From Halomonas elongata DSM 2581 (GTDB lineage Bacteria > Pseudomonadota > Gammaproteobacteria > Pseudomonadales > Halomonadaceae): a stretch of 64,000 bases of DNA. Positions within the stretch are counted from its first letter, which is position 1. Each line of letters begins with the position of its first letter. Under the pieces are notes generated by a model. It saw nothing but the letters and a program-made list of their open reading frames with translations, made no database searches and was not told the DNA's origin. The stretch lies in assembly GCF_000196875.2 (NCBI RefSeq), contig NC_014532.2, forward strand, positions 744,001 to 808,000, written 5' to 3'. The translations under genes and the position numbers were made by a program. Shown here piece after piece: positions 1-7,571 of the stretch.

Positions 1-316
1 TGACGGTACCAGTCGTCATTTGAAAATCCTCTCGCGCTAAGCGCCTTGTAAAGTTTCTGGTATTACCCAGGATCAGTAGCGGGTACAACAAGAAATACAA
101 TTACAGGCTGTCGAAAAGAATCGAATGCTTCTGGAACCATGCTGCTTGCTCACCAACTGGCGCCACAATGTCACGCTGCACCGCCCAGGTCAAAGACTTT
201 CGAATACTATTTTTCTGCAGATTGCCACCGGTGCCGGGCTGTTCAGCGAGCGGGTGTATCGCAGGTCCGGCCGACCGGGGCGATGCGGGTTCTCTGGAGG
301 GCAACCTGGTTCGCCT
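1..316. other. left-edge stretch with no supportable gene
   Basis: This stretch lies downstream of the AraC-type gene. Several short frames are open on both strands, but none has a ribosome binding site or a recognisable domain. The first 130 bases are richer in A+T than the rest of the window, and a CTGTCGAAAAG-like string near 109 resembles the termini of some insertion sequences. That is too little to call an element. The region may be the decayed edge of something lying to the left of the window. Confidence 0.4.
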
Positions 317-1123
317 TCAGCTATCCGCTGGCGGCTCGTTGAGGGTGTCCTGGTTCCGGGTGCGTTCGGTGAATTCCGAGGGCGATTCGCCCAGCGTCCG
401 GCGGAACATGGTGGCGAAGGCACTAGGGCTGGCGTAACCCAGCGTCAGGGCGATGCGGGTCACCGGCACGCCGGCCGAGAGCTGTGGCAGGGCTGCCAGC
501 AGGCAGGCTTGCTGGCGCCAGGCACTGAACGACAAGCCGGTCTGTTGCTTGAAGAAGCGGGTGAAGGTGCGATGGCTACGGTTGAGGCGCTGGGCCCAGT
601 GCGCCGGTGAACTGCGCAGGTCCGGGCATTGCAGGAAGGCAGAGCATTGCCGCGCCAGCTCGGGGTCGCGGGGCAGGGGAGCGAAGAGCGGCAGTGTCGC
701 GCTCTGGCGCAGTTCGTGCAGTATCAGCCGTACCAGGGCGCCGTCGCGACCTTCCACGTCGTAACGGGCGGGGAGCTCGGCCGAGGCGAGCAGTAGCTGG
801 TGCAGCAGCGGGGTGACGAGCAGTACCTCGCATAGTGGGCCGGGCCGCGGCGCGACCGCCGGTTCGATGTACAGGCTGCGCGTGCTGACCCCGAGCATCT
901 TCACCTGGTGCGGCTTGCCGGCGGGAATCCAGACCCCGGTATAAGGGGGTACCACCCAGGTGCCATCCTCGGTGCCGACCTCCATCAGTCCCGTCATGCC
1001 GTAGAGGAATTGGGCGCGTCGGTGGCGGTGGGTGTCGAGCAGGGTACCGGGCAGATAGTCGGTGCCGATCGCCATGACTTCTCGGGGAATGCCGTCCACA
1101 TCGTCCAGGGGAATGTTGCGCAT
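317..1123 (-). CDS. AraC-family transcriptional regulator with N-terminal cupin domain
   Basis: The 268-residue protein has the usual two-part layout of an AraC/XylS regulator. An N-terminal cupin-like sensor domain (about residues 20-95, with the THRHRRAQ and PAGKPHQV metal-site-like stretches) is followed by a C-terminal double helix-turn-helix (about residues 165-255, with the second helix around LGYASPSAFATMFRR). The layout resembles the YeaM/NimR-type regulators that control an adjacent, divergently transcribed transporter. Here the divergent neighbour is a TauE/SafE permease whose start lies 107 bp away, so control of that permease is the simplest inference. The effector cannot be read from the sequence. 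The ribosome binding site is weak. Confidence 0.9.
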   Translation of the reverse strand: MRNIPLDDVDGIPREVMAIGTDYLPGTLLDTHRHRRAQFLYGMTGLMEVGTEDGTWVVPPYTGVWIPAGKPHQVKMLGVSTRSLYIEPAVAPRPGPLCEVLLVTPLLHQLLLASAELPARYDVEGRDGALVRLILHELRQSATLPLFAPLPRDPELARQCSAFLQCPDLRSSPAHWAQRLNRSHRTFTRFFKQQTGLSFSAWRQQACLLAALPQLSAGVPVTRIALTLGYASPSAFATMFRRTLGESPSEFTERTRNQDTLNEPPADS

Positions 1124-1230
1124 GACGTATCTCGATTGGCCTGTACGCGAGCATTATTGACCGGCTGTCGAATGTTGGCCATTTCTCGGTGGCGTACTCT
1201 GCGCTCTTATCCTGTCGATGGAGCGCAGTC

Positions 1231-2040
1231 ATGTATTTACTGCTGCTGGCATGCGGTGGCCTGGCCGGTGTCACTACGGTGCTGTTCGGATTCGGGGGCG
1301 GCTTCTTCATGGTGCCGCTGCTGTATGCGGTGCTGTTGGCCACTCATGGCGCGGACAGTGCCGTAGGCCAAGTGGCCATGCATATCGCCGTGGCTACCTC
1401 GACCAGCGTGATGATCGTCGGCGCCGGTCTGGCCACGCGCCGTCACCATCGGGCCGGTACGCTGGACTGGCGATGGATTCGCCCGTTGGTGGGATATATC
1501 GCCATAGGGGCGATCGCGGGGGCCGCGACTGCGATGGCGATGCGTGGTGACTGGGTACGCTGGGCCTTCATCGCCTACCTGGCCATCACCATCCTCGACG
1601 CGCTGCTGCGCCCGGGGTTCCTGGCGCATACGGCGGCACCGCCTCGTACGCCGTCGAACGGCGCGATGGCTGTCTTCGGCCTGGGTATCGGAATGGTGGC
1701 GGCCCTGCTCGGGGTCGGTGGCAGCGTGATGACGGTGCCGCTGATGCGTCGTCGCGGTCTGCCGATGGCCCGGGCCACTGCGATGGCGACACCCTTGTCG
1801 CTGCCGATGGCACTCGCTGGCACCGCTGCCTACATGCTGTTGGCTCGGGGAGAGCTCGCGGTGCAGGGACCCTGGCAGGCAGGCTACGTGGATCTGCGCG
1901 CCCTTGCGGCGCTGGCGGCTGGTTCCTGGATCGGTATTCGCCTGGCGTCTCCCTGGATAGGACGACTACCCGACGGGATTCACGCCAGGGCTTATCTGGC
2001 CCTGCTGGCCGGTGTGCTGGCGACGATGGTGGCGCTCTGA
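1231..2040 (+). CDS. TauE/SafE (DUF81) family membrane permease
   Basis: The 269-residue, very hydrophobic protein has about eight predicted membrane segments arranged as two homologous halves. Each half carries the glycine-rich motif of this family (LFGFGGGFFMVPLL near residue 20 and LLGVGGSVMTVPLM near residue 165). TauE/SafE proteins are inner-membrane exporters of sulfite, sulfoacetate or other small anions; the substrate here is unknown. An upstream in-frame ATG at 1189 exists, but 1231 is chosen because GGAG sits 7 bases ahead of it and the first helix follows at once. The divergent AraC gene is its probable regulator. Confidence 0.88.
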   Translation: MYLLLLACGGLAGVTTVLFGFGGGFFMVPLLYAVLLATHGADSAVGQVAMHIAVATSTSVMIVGAGLATRRHHRAGTLDWRWIRPLVGYIAIGAIAGAATAMAMRGDWVRWAFIAYLAITILDALLRPGFLAHTAAPPRTPSNGAMAVFGLGIGMVAALLGVGGSVMTVPLMRRRGLPMARATAMATPLSLPMALAGTAAYMLLARGELAVQGPWQAGYVDLRALAALAAGSWIGIRLASPWIGRLPDGIHARAYLALLAGVLATMVAL

Positions 2041-2107
2041 GGTGAGAGGCCGGCGGTCGGCTCCGTCTACGGCCCCGCAGGGTGGTACAGCGCTGGCAGG
2101 GCGCGGG

Positions 2108-2995
2108 CTAGTCGTCGATGGTGAGACGACTGCCGGCGATGCGGCCGGTGGCGCCATAGCGCCAGGGGCGGTTGTGCAGGCCGTGGCCGCTCGGCAGGCC
2201 GGTGTAGAGCGGTAGCCCGAGCGGGGTCAGGGTCTCGGCGACGATGGCTTCCAGCGGCGTATCGCCGTAGGGCTGGCAGCCCTCGAAGGTGCCCAGGCAC
2301 ACCGCGGCGGCCCGGTCCAGGGCGCCGCCGTGCACTAGCTGCCACAGCGCACGTTCCAGGCGATAGTAGGGCTCGCCCACGTCCTCGAGGATCACCAGCG
2401 AACCGGGCGGGGCGCGAAAGCTCAGCGGAGTGCCGACCAGGCTGGCGAGAGTGGCGAGATTGCCGCCCACGACGGGCCCTTCCAGGGTGGCTGGAGCGTC
2501 CTTGTAGGGTGCCAGGGGGTAGTCGAGAGGTGTCGGCTCCTGAATCAGCGCCAGGGTCTCCTCGAACTGGCGCCGCACGATCTCGCGTTGATCGGCCTCG
2601 CCCTCGAGCACGCCGGCGGCGGCCTTGGCCACCGGCCCATGGATGGCCGGCACGCCGTGGCGGTGGCAGTGATCGAGCAGCACCGTCACGTCGGAGTAGC
2701 CGATCAGCGGCTTGTTCGAACGCGCGAGGCGCGACCAGTCGATGCCGTCGACCAACTGGGCAGCGCCGTAGCCACCGCGCACCGCCCATACCGCCCGGGT
2801 CTCGGGGTCGTCGAAGGCGGCGTGAAGCTGGGCCAGGCGATGCTCGCGGCTGCCGGCCAGGTAGCGCCTCGGCGTCTGCAGCGGCTCATTGCAGCGCACC
2901 TCGGCGCCCAGCGCCTCCAGGCCGCGGATGCCGGCATCGATGGCCTCGGGAGCGGTGTAGGACGACGGGGCGATGAGGCTGACGGCGAGCGGCAT
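2108..2995 (-). CDS. ldcA: LD-carboxypeptidase (peptidase family S66)
   Basis: The protein of about 295 residues matches cytoplasmic LD-carboxypeptidases, which remove the terminal D-alanine from muropeptide tetrapeptides during murein recycling. Visible family signatures are RGGYGAAQL (residues 73-81), the nucleophile elbow GYSDVT with Ser at about 101, LEDVGEPYYR (catalytic Glu near 206) and LPSGHGLHN (catalytic His near 270), in the right order and spacing. The start is taken at 2995, where GAGGAG lies 6 bases upstream; the frame stays open further upstream but the added sequence has no family character. A gene for a small protein of unknown function lies 134 bp upstream on the same strand. 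The 3' end faces the TauE/SafE permease. Confidence 0.92.
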   Translation of the reverse strand: MPLAVSLIAPSSYTAPEAIDAGIRGLEALGAEVRCNEPLQTPRRYLAGSREHRLAQLHAAFDDPETRAVWAVRGGYGAAQLVDGIDWSRLARSNKPLIGYSDVTVLLDHCHRHGVPAIHGPVAKAAAGVLEGEADQREIVRRQFEETLALIQEPTPLDYPLAPYKDAPATLEGPVVGGNLATLASLVGTPLSFRAPPGSLVILEDVGEPYYRLERALWQLVHGGALDRAAAVCLGTFEGCQPYGDTPLEAIVAETLTPLGLPLYTGLPSGHGLHNRPWRYGATGRIAGSRLTIDD

Positions 2996-3129
2996 GGAAG
3001 ACTCCTCGTGGGGCGAAGGGCGCAGCTCGGCATTGTCGACGGGATCCGGCCGACTGTCACGGGGTGATGGCCTGCTCGAGGGGACCTTGAGCGCCACCTC
3101 GCCTGTCGCGGGGTGGCGGGTCGTGGTCA

Positions 3130-3450
3130 TCAGGGTTTGGGGCCGGTGGTGGCCTGTTCGAAGAGCTCCGCCTTGGCATCGCGCATGATGCCTTCGCAGG
3201 CGGCCTGTTGGGTGAGTTCGGTGAGCAGCTCCTGAGACATGACGAAGCCCTTGCCGAGGCAGTCGTCGACGTCTTCCCGCGATATCCGGGGCTCGGTGTA
3301 ACAGTCGAGCTTGATCGTCCTTCCACCGCCGTCCAGGCGGTCGGCCAGTTGTCGCAGTCGCCAGGCGAGGCGAGTCTTCCAGCTGTCCGATGCTTCCGCG
3401 CCTTCGGTCACGCTCAGGGTGCAACGCCATTCGGGCTTGTAGACCTTCAT
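3130..3450 (-). CDS. conserved-looking small protein of unknown function
   Basis: This is a 106-residue soluble protein preceded by a strong ribosome binding site (AAGGAGG, 6 bases before ATG). It opens with a beta-strand-like stretch and has an arginine-rich helix (WRLRQLADRLDGG) near residues 30-42. A second predicted strand-rich part and a helical C-terminus around ELLTELTQQAACEGIMRDA follow. There is no signal peptide, membrane segment or motif that I recognise. It lies upstream of and co-directional with the LD-carboxypeptidase gene, so the two may be cotranscribed, but nothing in the sequence links their functions. Confidence 0.7.
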   Translation of the reverse strand: MKVYKPEWRCTLSVTEGAEASDSWKTRLAWRLRQLADRLDGGGRTIKLDCYTEPRISREDVDDCLGKGFVMSQELLTELTQQAACEGIMRDAKAELFEQATTGPKP

Positions 3451-3549
3451 GCGAACCTCCTTATCGGCTTGGAATGAATGATCGATCGTAGGGCAGGCTC
3501 CGTCCGAGGAAGAACACAGCGGCCGGCTCGGGGCCTGGCACCGTTCTGC

Positions 3550-4419
3550 TCAGGTTAGTTGCACCGTGCGCAGTGTGCTCGTCAGCCGCTCCAGCAGGGC
3601 GCCGCTGTGTCGCCAGAAATGCCAGTAGAGAGGAACCTCCAGGGCATGGCCCGGCGCAAGGCTGGTCAACTCGCCCCGGGCGACCGGGCCCGGCACCTGC
3701 ATCATGGGCATCATGCCATAACCCATGCCGGCGCAGGCCAGGCGCACGAAGCCTTCCGATTCCGGGCAGAGGTGGTAGGGGAAGTGGCCGTGATAGCCGC
3801 ACTGGGCGAGAAAGCGGTGCTGAAGCTGGTCATGGGGGCCATAGACGATGGCCGGGGCCCGACGGAAGGCCGCTTCGGTCGGGCCGTCGGGGAAATAGCG
3901 CTCGATATAGGCCGGCGTGGCCATCGGGTGATAGGTCATCTGGCCCAGCGGCACGCAGCGAGCGCCGGCAATCGGCTGGTCGCTGGCGCACAGGCAGGCG
4001 GCCACGTCGCCATCGCGTAGTCGTTTCAGTCCTACGTCCTGATCCTCGACCACCAGGTCGAGCAGTACATCCTCATTCTGGCAGAAGTCGCTGACCACCG
4101 AGGCCCACCAGGTCACCAGACTGTCGGCGTTCAAGGCGATTCTCAGGCGCGGCGTGGCGACCTCGAGGGTCGGCAGGGTCTTGCCCAGCTCGCGTTCCAG
4201 CAGGCATACCTGCTGATAATGGTTGAGCAGCCGTTGCCCGGCCGGCGTCGCTGCCAGGTGCGGATGGCGCACCAGCACGGGCTGGCCGAGCCGTACCTCC
4301 AGGGCCTTGATGCGTTGCGAGATCGCCGATTGCGAGAGCCCCAGGAGTTCCCCGGCGCGTTCGAAGCCACCGGATTCCATGACGGTGGCCAGGGCTTCGA
4401 GCAATTTGTAATCGAGCAT
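3550..4419 (-). CDS. argP: LysR-family regulator ArgP (lysine/arginine-responsive)
   Basis: The 289-residue LysR-type protein begins MLDYKLLEALATVMESGGFERAG and has the helix-turn-helix in residues 18-40 (LLGLSQSAISQRIKALE), closely matching ArgP/IciA. ArgP is known to sense intracellular arginine and lysine and to activate the exporter gene argO. The divergent neighbour here is an ArgO/LysE exporter, which makes the assignment firm by both sequence and context. The effector-binding domain fills about residues 90-289. No good Shine-Dalgarno precedes the ATG. A 13-bp perfect palindrome lies 3 bp upstream of the start codon and could be an autoregulatory site. Confidence 0.93.
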   Translation of the reverse strand: MLDYKLLEALATVMESGGFERAGELLGLSQSAISQRIKALEVRLGQPVLVRHPHLAATPAGQRLLNHYQQVCLLERELGKTLPTLEVATPRLRIALNADSLVTWWASVVSDFCQNEDVLLDLVVEDQDVGLKRLRDGDVAACLCASDQPIAGARCVPLGQMTYHPMATPAYIERYFPDGPTEAAFRRAPAIVYGPHDQLQHRFLAQCGYHGHFPYHLCPESEGFVRLACAGMGYGMMPMMQVPGPVARGELTSLAPGHALEVPLYWHFWRHSGALLERLTSTLRTVQLT

Positions 4420-4421
4420 AA

Positions 4422-4434
4422 GTATTATTAATAC
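4422..4434. promoter_or_regulatory. palindrome GTATTATTAATAC between argP and argO
   Basis: The arms GTATTA and TAATAC are perfect inverted repeats around one central T. The site lies immediately upstream of the argP start codon in the divergent argP-argO intergenic region, which is markedly A+T-rich compared with the genes on each side. LysR-family proteins often bind imperfect palindromes with T and A at the outer positions, so an ArgP-binding role is plausible but is an inference. Confidence 0.4.
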
Positions 4435-4516
4435 AGCATTAGGAGAATGATTTTTTAGTATATCGGCATGTCGTTAATCTGGCGTCATCTTCGGGAGCCA
4501 GTAGAGGACGATGTCG

Positions 4517-5134
4517 ATGTTCGAGAGTTATCTGACCGGACTGGTGGTGAGCGGTGGCATCATCATCGCCATCGGCGCCCAGAATGCTTACGTATTGGGC
4601 CTGGCCGTGCGCCGCGAGTACCACTGGTGGTCGGCCGGGTTGTGCATGAGTACCGACCTGCTGCTGGTGACCGCCGGCATGTTCGGCGTCAGTGCCATGT
4701 TGCTGGCGGTGCCCGAGGCCCTGGCGGTCATGCGCTGGTTGGGGGTGGCCTTTCTCGCCTGGCTGGCGGTGCAGGGGCTTTATCGTGCCGCGACCGGGCG
4801 TCAGGGGCTGGTGCGCGACGAGACCGGAGAGCGTGGATTGGCACCTGTGCTGCTGGCCACGCTGGGCGTGACGGTGCTCAACCCCCAGGTATATCTGGAT
4901 ACCCTGTTGCTGATTCCCTCGGTGGGTGCGCAGCAGGAGAACGCCGCTGCCTTCGTGGCCGGTGCCGGCAGTGCCTCGGTGCTGTGGTTCAGCCTGTTGG
5001 CCTGGGGCGGTTCCCTTTTGTCGCCCTGGCTGTCACGGCCCATGGCCTGGCGTCTGATCGATGGTGGCATCGCGGTCATGATGGCCGCCATCGCCTTGCA
5101 ACTGGCGGGAACCGGGGTGGATCAGTTCGTATGA
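4517..5134 (+). CDS. argO: LysE/ArgO-family basic amino-acid exporter
   Basis: The 205-residue inner-membrane protein has about six hydrophobic segments and the family signature near the N-terminus (IIIAIGAQNAYVLGLAVRREYH), which aligns with E. coli ArgO. It is expected to export arginine, and possibly lysine or toxic analogues such as canavanine. An ATG at 4511 is also in frame, but 4517 is preferred because GAGG is 9 bases ahead of it (only 3 bases from 4511) and because the MF... start matches ArgO. Activation by the divergently encoded ArgP is expected. Confidence 0.92.
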   Translation: MFESYLTGLVVSGGIIIAIGAQNAYVLGLAVRREYHWWSAGLCMSTDLLLVTAGMFGVSAMLLAVPEALAVMRWLGVAFLAWLAVQGLYRAATGRQGLVRDETGERGLAPVLLATLGVTVLNPQVYLDTLLLIPSVGAQQENAAAFVAGAGSASVLWFSLLAWGGSLLSPWLSRPMAWRLIDGGIAVMMAAIALQLAGTGVDQFV

Positions 5135-5296
5135 GCTGTATTGCGGAGATACCGCTGCGAGTCTCGTCATTACATCAATGTCTTCTTATTTGTCGGTGTG
5201 TCGCTGCTACACTGGGAATGGCCCGGAGAGGCGGGTTCCGATCATGCCCGTCGGCGTTACGCCACGGCGGGCTCCAATGGAAGAGGAGATATCGCC

Positions 5297-5737
5297 ATGC
5301 AACGCTTGATCACCACGATTGCCGTCTCACTGTTCGGCAGCGCCTTGATGGCATCGTCGGCCATGGCCGAGATGGAAGCCACGGCACCGGCGGAAGGCGC
5401 CGAAGTCTATTTCATATCGCCGCAGGACGGTGACACCCTGTCGAGCCCCGTCACCGTGCGTATGGGACTCGAAGGAATGGGAGTGGCACCGGCGGGTACC
5501 GAGGTCGAGAATACCGGCCATCACCATCTGCTGATCGACAAGCCGCTGGATGAGGTGGATCTTTCCGCTCCGCTTCCTGCCACCGAGCAGACGCTGCACT
5601 TCGGTGGTGGCCAGACCCAGACCACGCTCGATCTGCCGCCCGGCGAACATACCCTGCAATTGCTCTTCATGGACTATCGCCATTTCAGTTTCGATCCGCC
5701 GGTGCATTCGGAGCCCATCACCATCACTGTCGAGTGA
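5297..5737 (+). CDS. exported DUF4399 protein
   Basis: The 146-residue protein starts with a clear Sec signal peptide (MQRLITTIAVSLFGSALMASSAMA, cleavage about residue 24). The mature part carries the DUF4399 pattern: VYFISPQDGDTLSSPVTVRMGL, then NTGHHHLLID with a histidine cluster near residues 74-78, then an FGGGQTQTTLDLPPGEHTL beta-hairpin. The domain looks like an immunoglobulin-like beta sandwich, and the HHH cluster could bind metal; this is inference, since the family has no established function to my knowledge. GAGGAG precedes the start by 8-9 bases. The next gene encodes a lipoprotein, so both act in the envelope. Confidence 0.85.
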   Translation: MQRLITTIAVSLFGSALMASSAMAEMEATAPAEGAEVYFISPQDGDTLSSPVTVRMGLEGMGVAPAGTEVENTGHHHLLIDKPLDEVDLSAPLPATEQTLHFGGGQTQTTLDLPPGEHTLQLLFMDYRHFSFDPPVHSEPITITVE

Positions 5738-5819
5738 CGGCCGATGGCGGGCTGTATCGAACCTTTGGCGGCCCAGCGGTCCAAGAATCATCACACTGCC
5801 ATTGCTAGGATGAACTGCC

Positions 5820-6593
5820 ATGAAACGGATGTTTCTGTTTTGTTATTTTCTGCTGGCCGCCGTGTTCCTGGTCGGTTGTGCCGCGGCGGAGCGTTCGGGG
5901 ACAGAAAAGGCCGAAGCGACGTTCGGTGAACTGCCGGCCAGTTTCCGTGGCACGCTGCCATGTGCCGATTGCCCCGGTATTCGCTACCAGTTGTCGTTGT
6001 TCGCGGATGGTGTCTATACCCTGGAAACGGTCTACCTGGGCAGTGACGAGGCCAACCGTTACCACGAGAAGGGCGAGTGGTCGCTGGATGGCGCCGGCAA
6101 GACACTGACGCTTACAGACGACGAAGGGACTCGCTTATGGCGGGTACAGGATGCCTCCACCCTGGAGGCGCTGGATCTCGAGGGCAATGAGATCGAATCC
6201 TCCCTGGACTATACCCTGAAGCGCACCGATGGCTTCGTCACCGAGACGCTGGAGGACAGTTACTGGAGGCTCGTCGAGTTGAAGGGCGAGTCCGTCGAGG
6301 CATCTCAGGGGCAGCGCGAAGCGCATCTGGTGCTGCACTCCGAGGCGAACCGGGTGGCCGGAGCCACGGGCTGCAACCAGCTATCGGGCAGTTATCGGCT
6401 GGAGGGCGATCGGCTGAGCTTCGGTCCTCTGGCGACCACTCGCATGGCCTGCATGAACGGGGCCGATGTGGAGTCGCGCTTTTTGGCGGCGCTGGAAGAC
6501 ACGACGTCCTACCGCGTGCTGGCCGATCGGCTGGAACTCTACGATGACGAGGGAAAATTGCTGGCGCTGTTCGCGGTGCAGCACCTCACCTGA
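5820..6593 (+). CDS. lipoprotein fusing an NlpE N-terminal-like domain to a META/HslJ domain
   Basis: The 257-residue protein has a lipoprotein signal peptide ending in the lipobox LVGC (Cys20). Residues about 35-130 resemble the N-terminal domain of the copper-homeostasis/adhesion lipoprotein NlpE, including the CADC motif (Cys47 and Cys50) in FRGTLPCADCPGI. Residues about 140-255 form a META (HslJ-like) domain with the typical DSYWRLVEL opening and GATGCNQLSGSY motif. Fused NlpE-META proteins occur in marine gammaproteobacteria. The role is probably envelope stress or detergent/drug tolerance. Position 2 after the lipid-anchored Cys is Ala, which favours outer-membrane sorting by the Lol rule. 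Confidence 0.88.
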   Translation: MKRMFLFCYFLLAAVFLVGCAAAERSGTEKAEATFGELPASFRGTLPCADCPGIRYQLSLFADGVYTLETVYLGSDEANRYHEKGEWSLDGAGKTLTLTDDEGTRLWRVQDASTLEALDLEGNEIESSLDYTLKRTDGFVTETLEDSYWRLVELKGESVEASQGQREAHLVLHSEANRVAGATGCNQLSGSYRLEGDRLSFGPLATTRMACMNGADVESRFLAALEDTTSYRVLADRLELYDDEGKLLALFAVQHLT

Positions 6594-6622
6594 ACGCCAG
6601 CGGTCGCTCTCGACACTGACCT

Positions 6623-6650
6623 GGCCGGCCCTCAGGGCCGGCCTTTTTTT
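6623..6650 (+). terminator. rho-independent terminator of the NlpE-META gene
   Basis: A 9-10 bp G+C-only stem (GGCCGGCCCT pairing with AGGGCCGGCC) with a minimal loop is followed by seven T residues. It lies 30 bp after the lipoprotein stop codon and just before the end of the convergent YeeN-type gene. Confidence 0.9.
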
Positions 6651-6672
6651 GCGCTGGCTTTCTGCGAGGTGC

Positions 6673-7392
6673 TCAGGGCAATTCGCCGCTGTGAAAAACG
6701 TTCTGCACATCGTCCAGATCGTCGAGCATGGAGAGCAGTTTCTCGAACATGGCGATGTCGTCGCCTTCCACCGGCGTCGTGGTCTGGGGCACGAACTGGA
6801 TCTCGTCGATCTCGAACTCCAGCTCACCGAAGGCATCGAGTAGCGCCTGCTTGGCCTTGGCATACTCGGTGTGGGGAGCGAAGACGGTGATGCGACCTTC
6901 TTCGTTCTCGATGTCGGTGACATCGACATCGGCTTCCATCAGCGCTTCGAGGATCGCTTCCTCGTCCTCGCCATCGAAGGCGAGAATCGCGCAGTGGTCG
7001 AACATGTGGCTGACACTGCCGGGAGTGCCGAGCTTGCCCTTGCACTTGGTGAAGCAGGTGCGAACATCACCGATGGTGCGGTTGGGATTGTCGGTCAGGC
7101 ACTCGACGATGACCATGGCATTGCCCGGGCCGAACCCCTCGTAACGGGCGGGGGAATAGTCTTCGCCGCCACCGCCGCTGGCCTTGTCCAGAGCCTTGTC
7201 GATGACGTGAGCGGGAACCTGGGCTTTCTTGGCTCGCTCGATCAGCCCCCTCAGGGCGAGATTGGCATGGGGATCGCTGCCTCCCTGCTTGGCGCATACA
7301 TAGAGCTCACGCCCATATTTGCCGTATACCTTGGCCTTGGCATCCGACGTCTTGGCCATGGATTCCTTGCGGTTCTGGAAGGCCCTGCCCAT
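6673..7392 (-). CDS. yeeN: YebC/PmpR-family protein, YeeN subtype
   Basis: The 239-residue protein shows the full YebC fold signature: [21 protein letters not shown] at the start, [31 protein letters not shown] (about residues 45-76), [23 protein letters not shown], and an acidic C-terminus. The short N-terminus and overall pattern are closer to the YeeN branch than to YebC proper. YebC-family proteins have been described both as DNA-binding regulators and as translation factors that help ribosomes at proline stretches; which applies here cannot be told from sequence. It is convergent with the lipoprotein gene and divergent from the M24 hydrolase gene. Confidence 0.88.
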   Translation of the reverse strand: MGRAFQNRKESMAKTSDAKAKVYGKYGRELYVCAKQGGSDPHANLALRGLIERAKKAQVPAHVIDKALDKASGGGGEDYSPARYEGFGPGNAMVIVECLTDNPNRTIGDVRTCFTKCKGKLGTPGSVSHMFDHCAILAFDGEDEEAILEALMEADVDVTDIENEEGRITVFAPHTEYAKAKQALLDAFGELEFEIDEIQFVPQTTTPVEGDDIAMFEKLLSMLDDLDDVQNVFHSGELP

Positions 7393-7571
7393 TGCGTTGT
7401 CCTATTGCCGCTAATGTTGTGCAGGATTCTACGAAACCGCAGGAGGTGGGAACAGTCTTATTTCGGCTTCCCGGAACGACCACCTACACTGGAAACGTTG
7501 TCGTGTCGCCCAGCGCAGGCGTTCATGCCGGGAAATATGCGCAGGAAGTGCCTGCTGTCAGGAGCGCTGTC

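Noticed and set aside
101-304. Small minus-strand frame at the left edge that might be a transposase remnant
   Set aside because: The peptide shows no transposase motif and the end-like string near 109 has no matching partner in the window.
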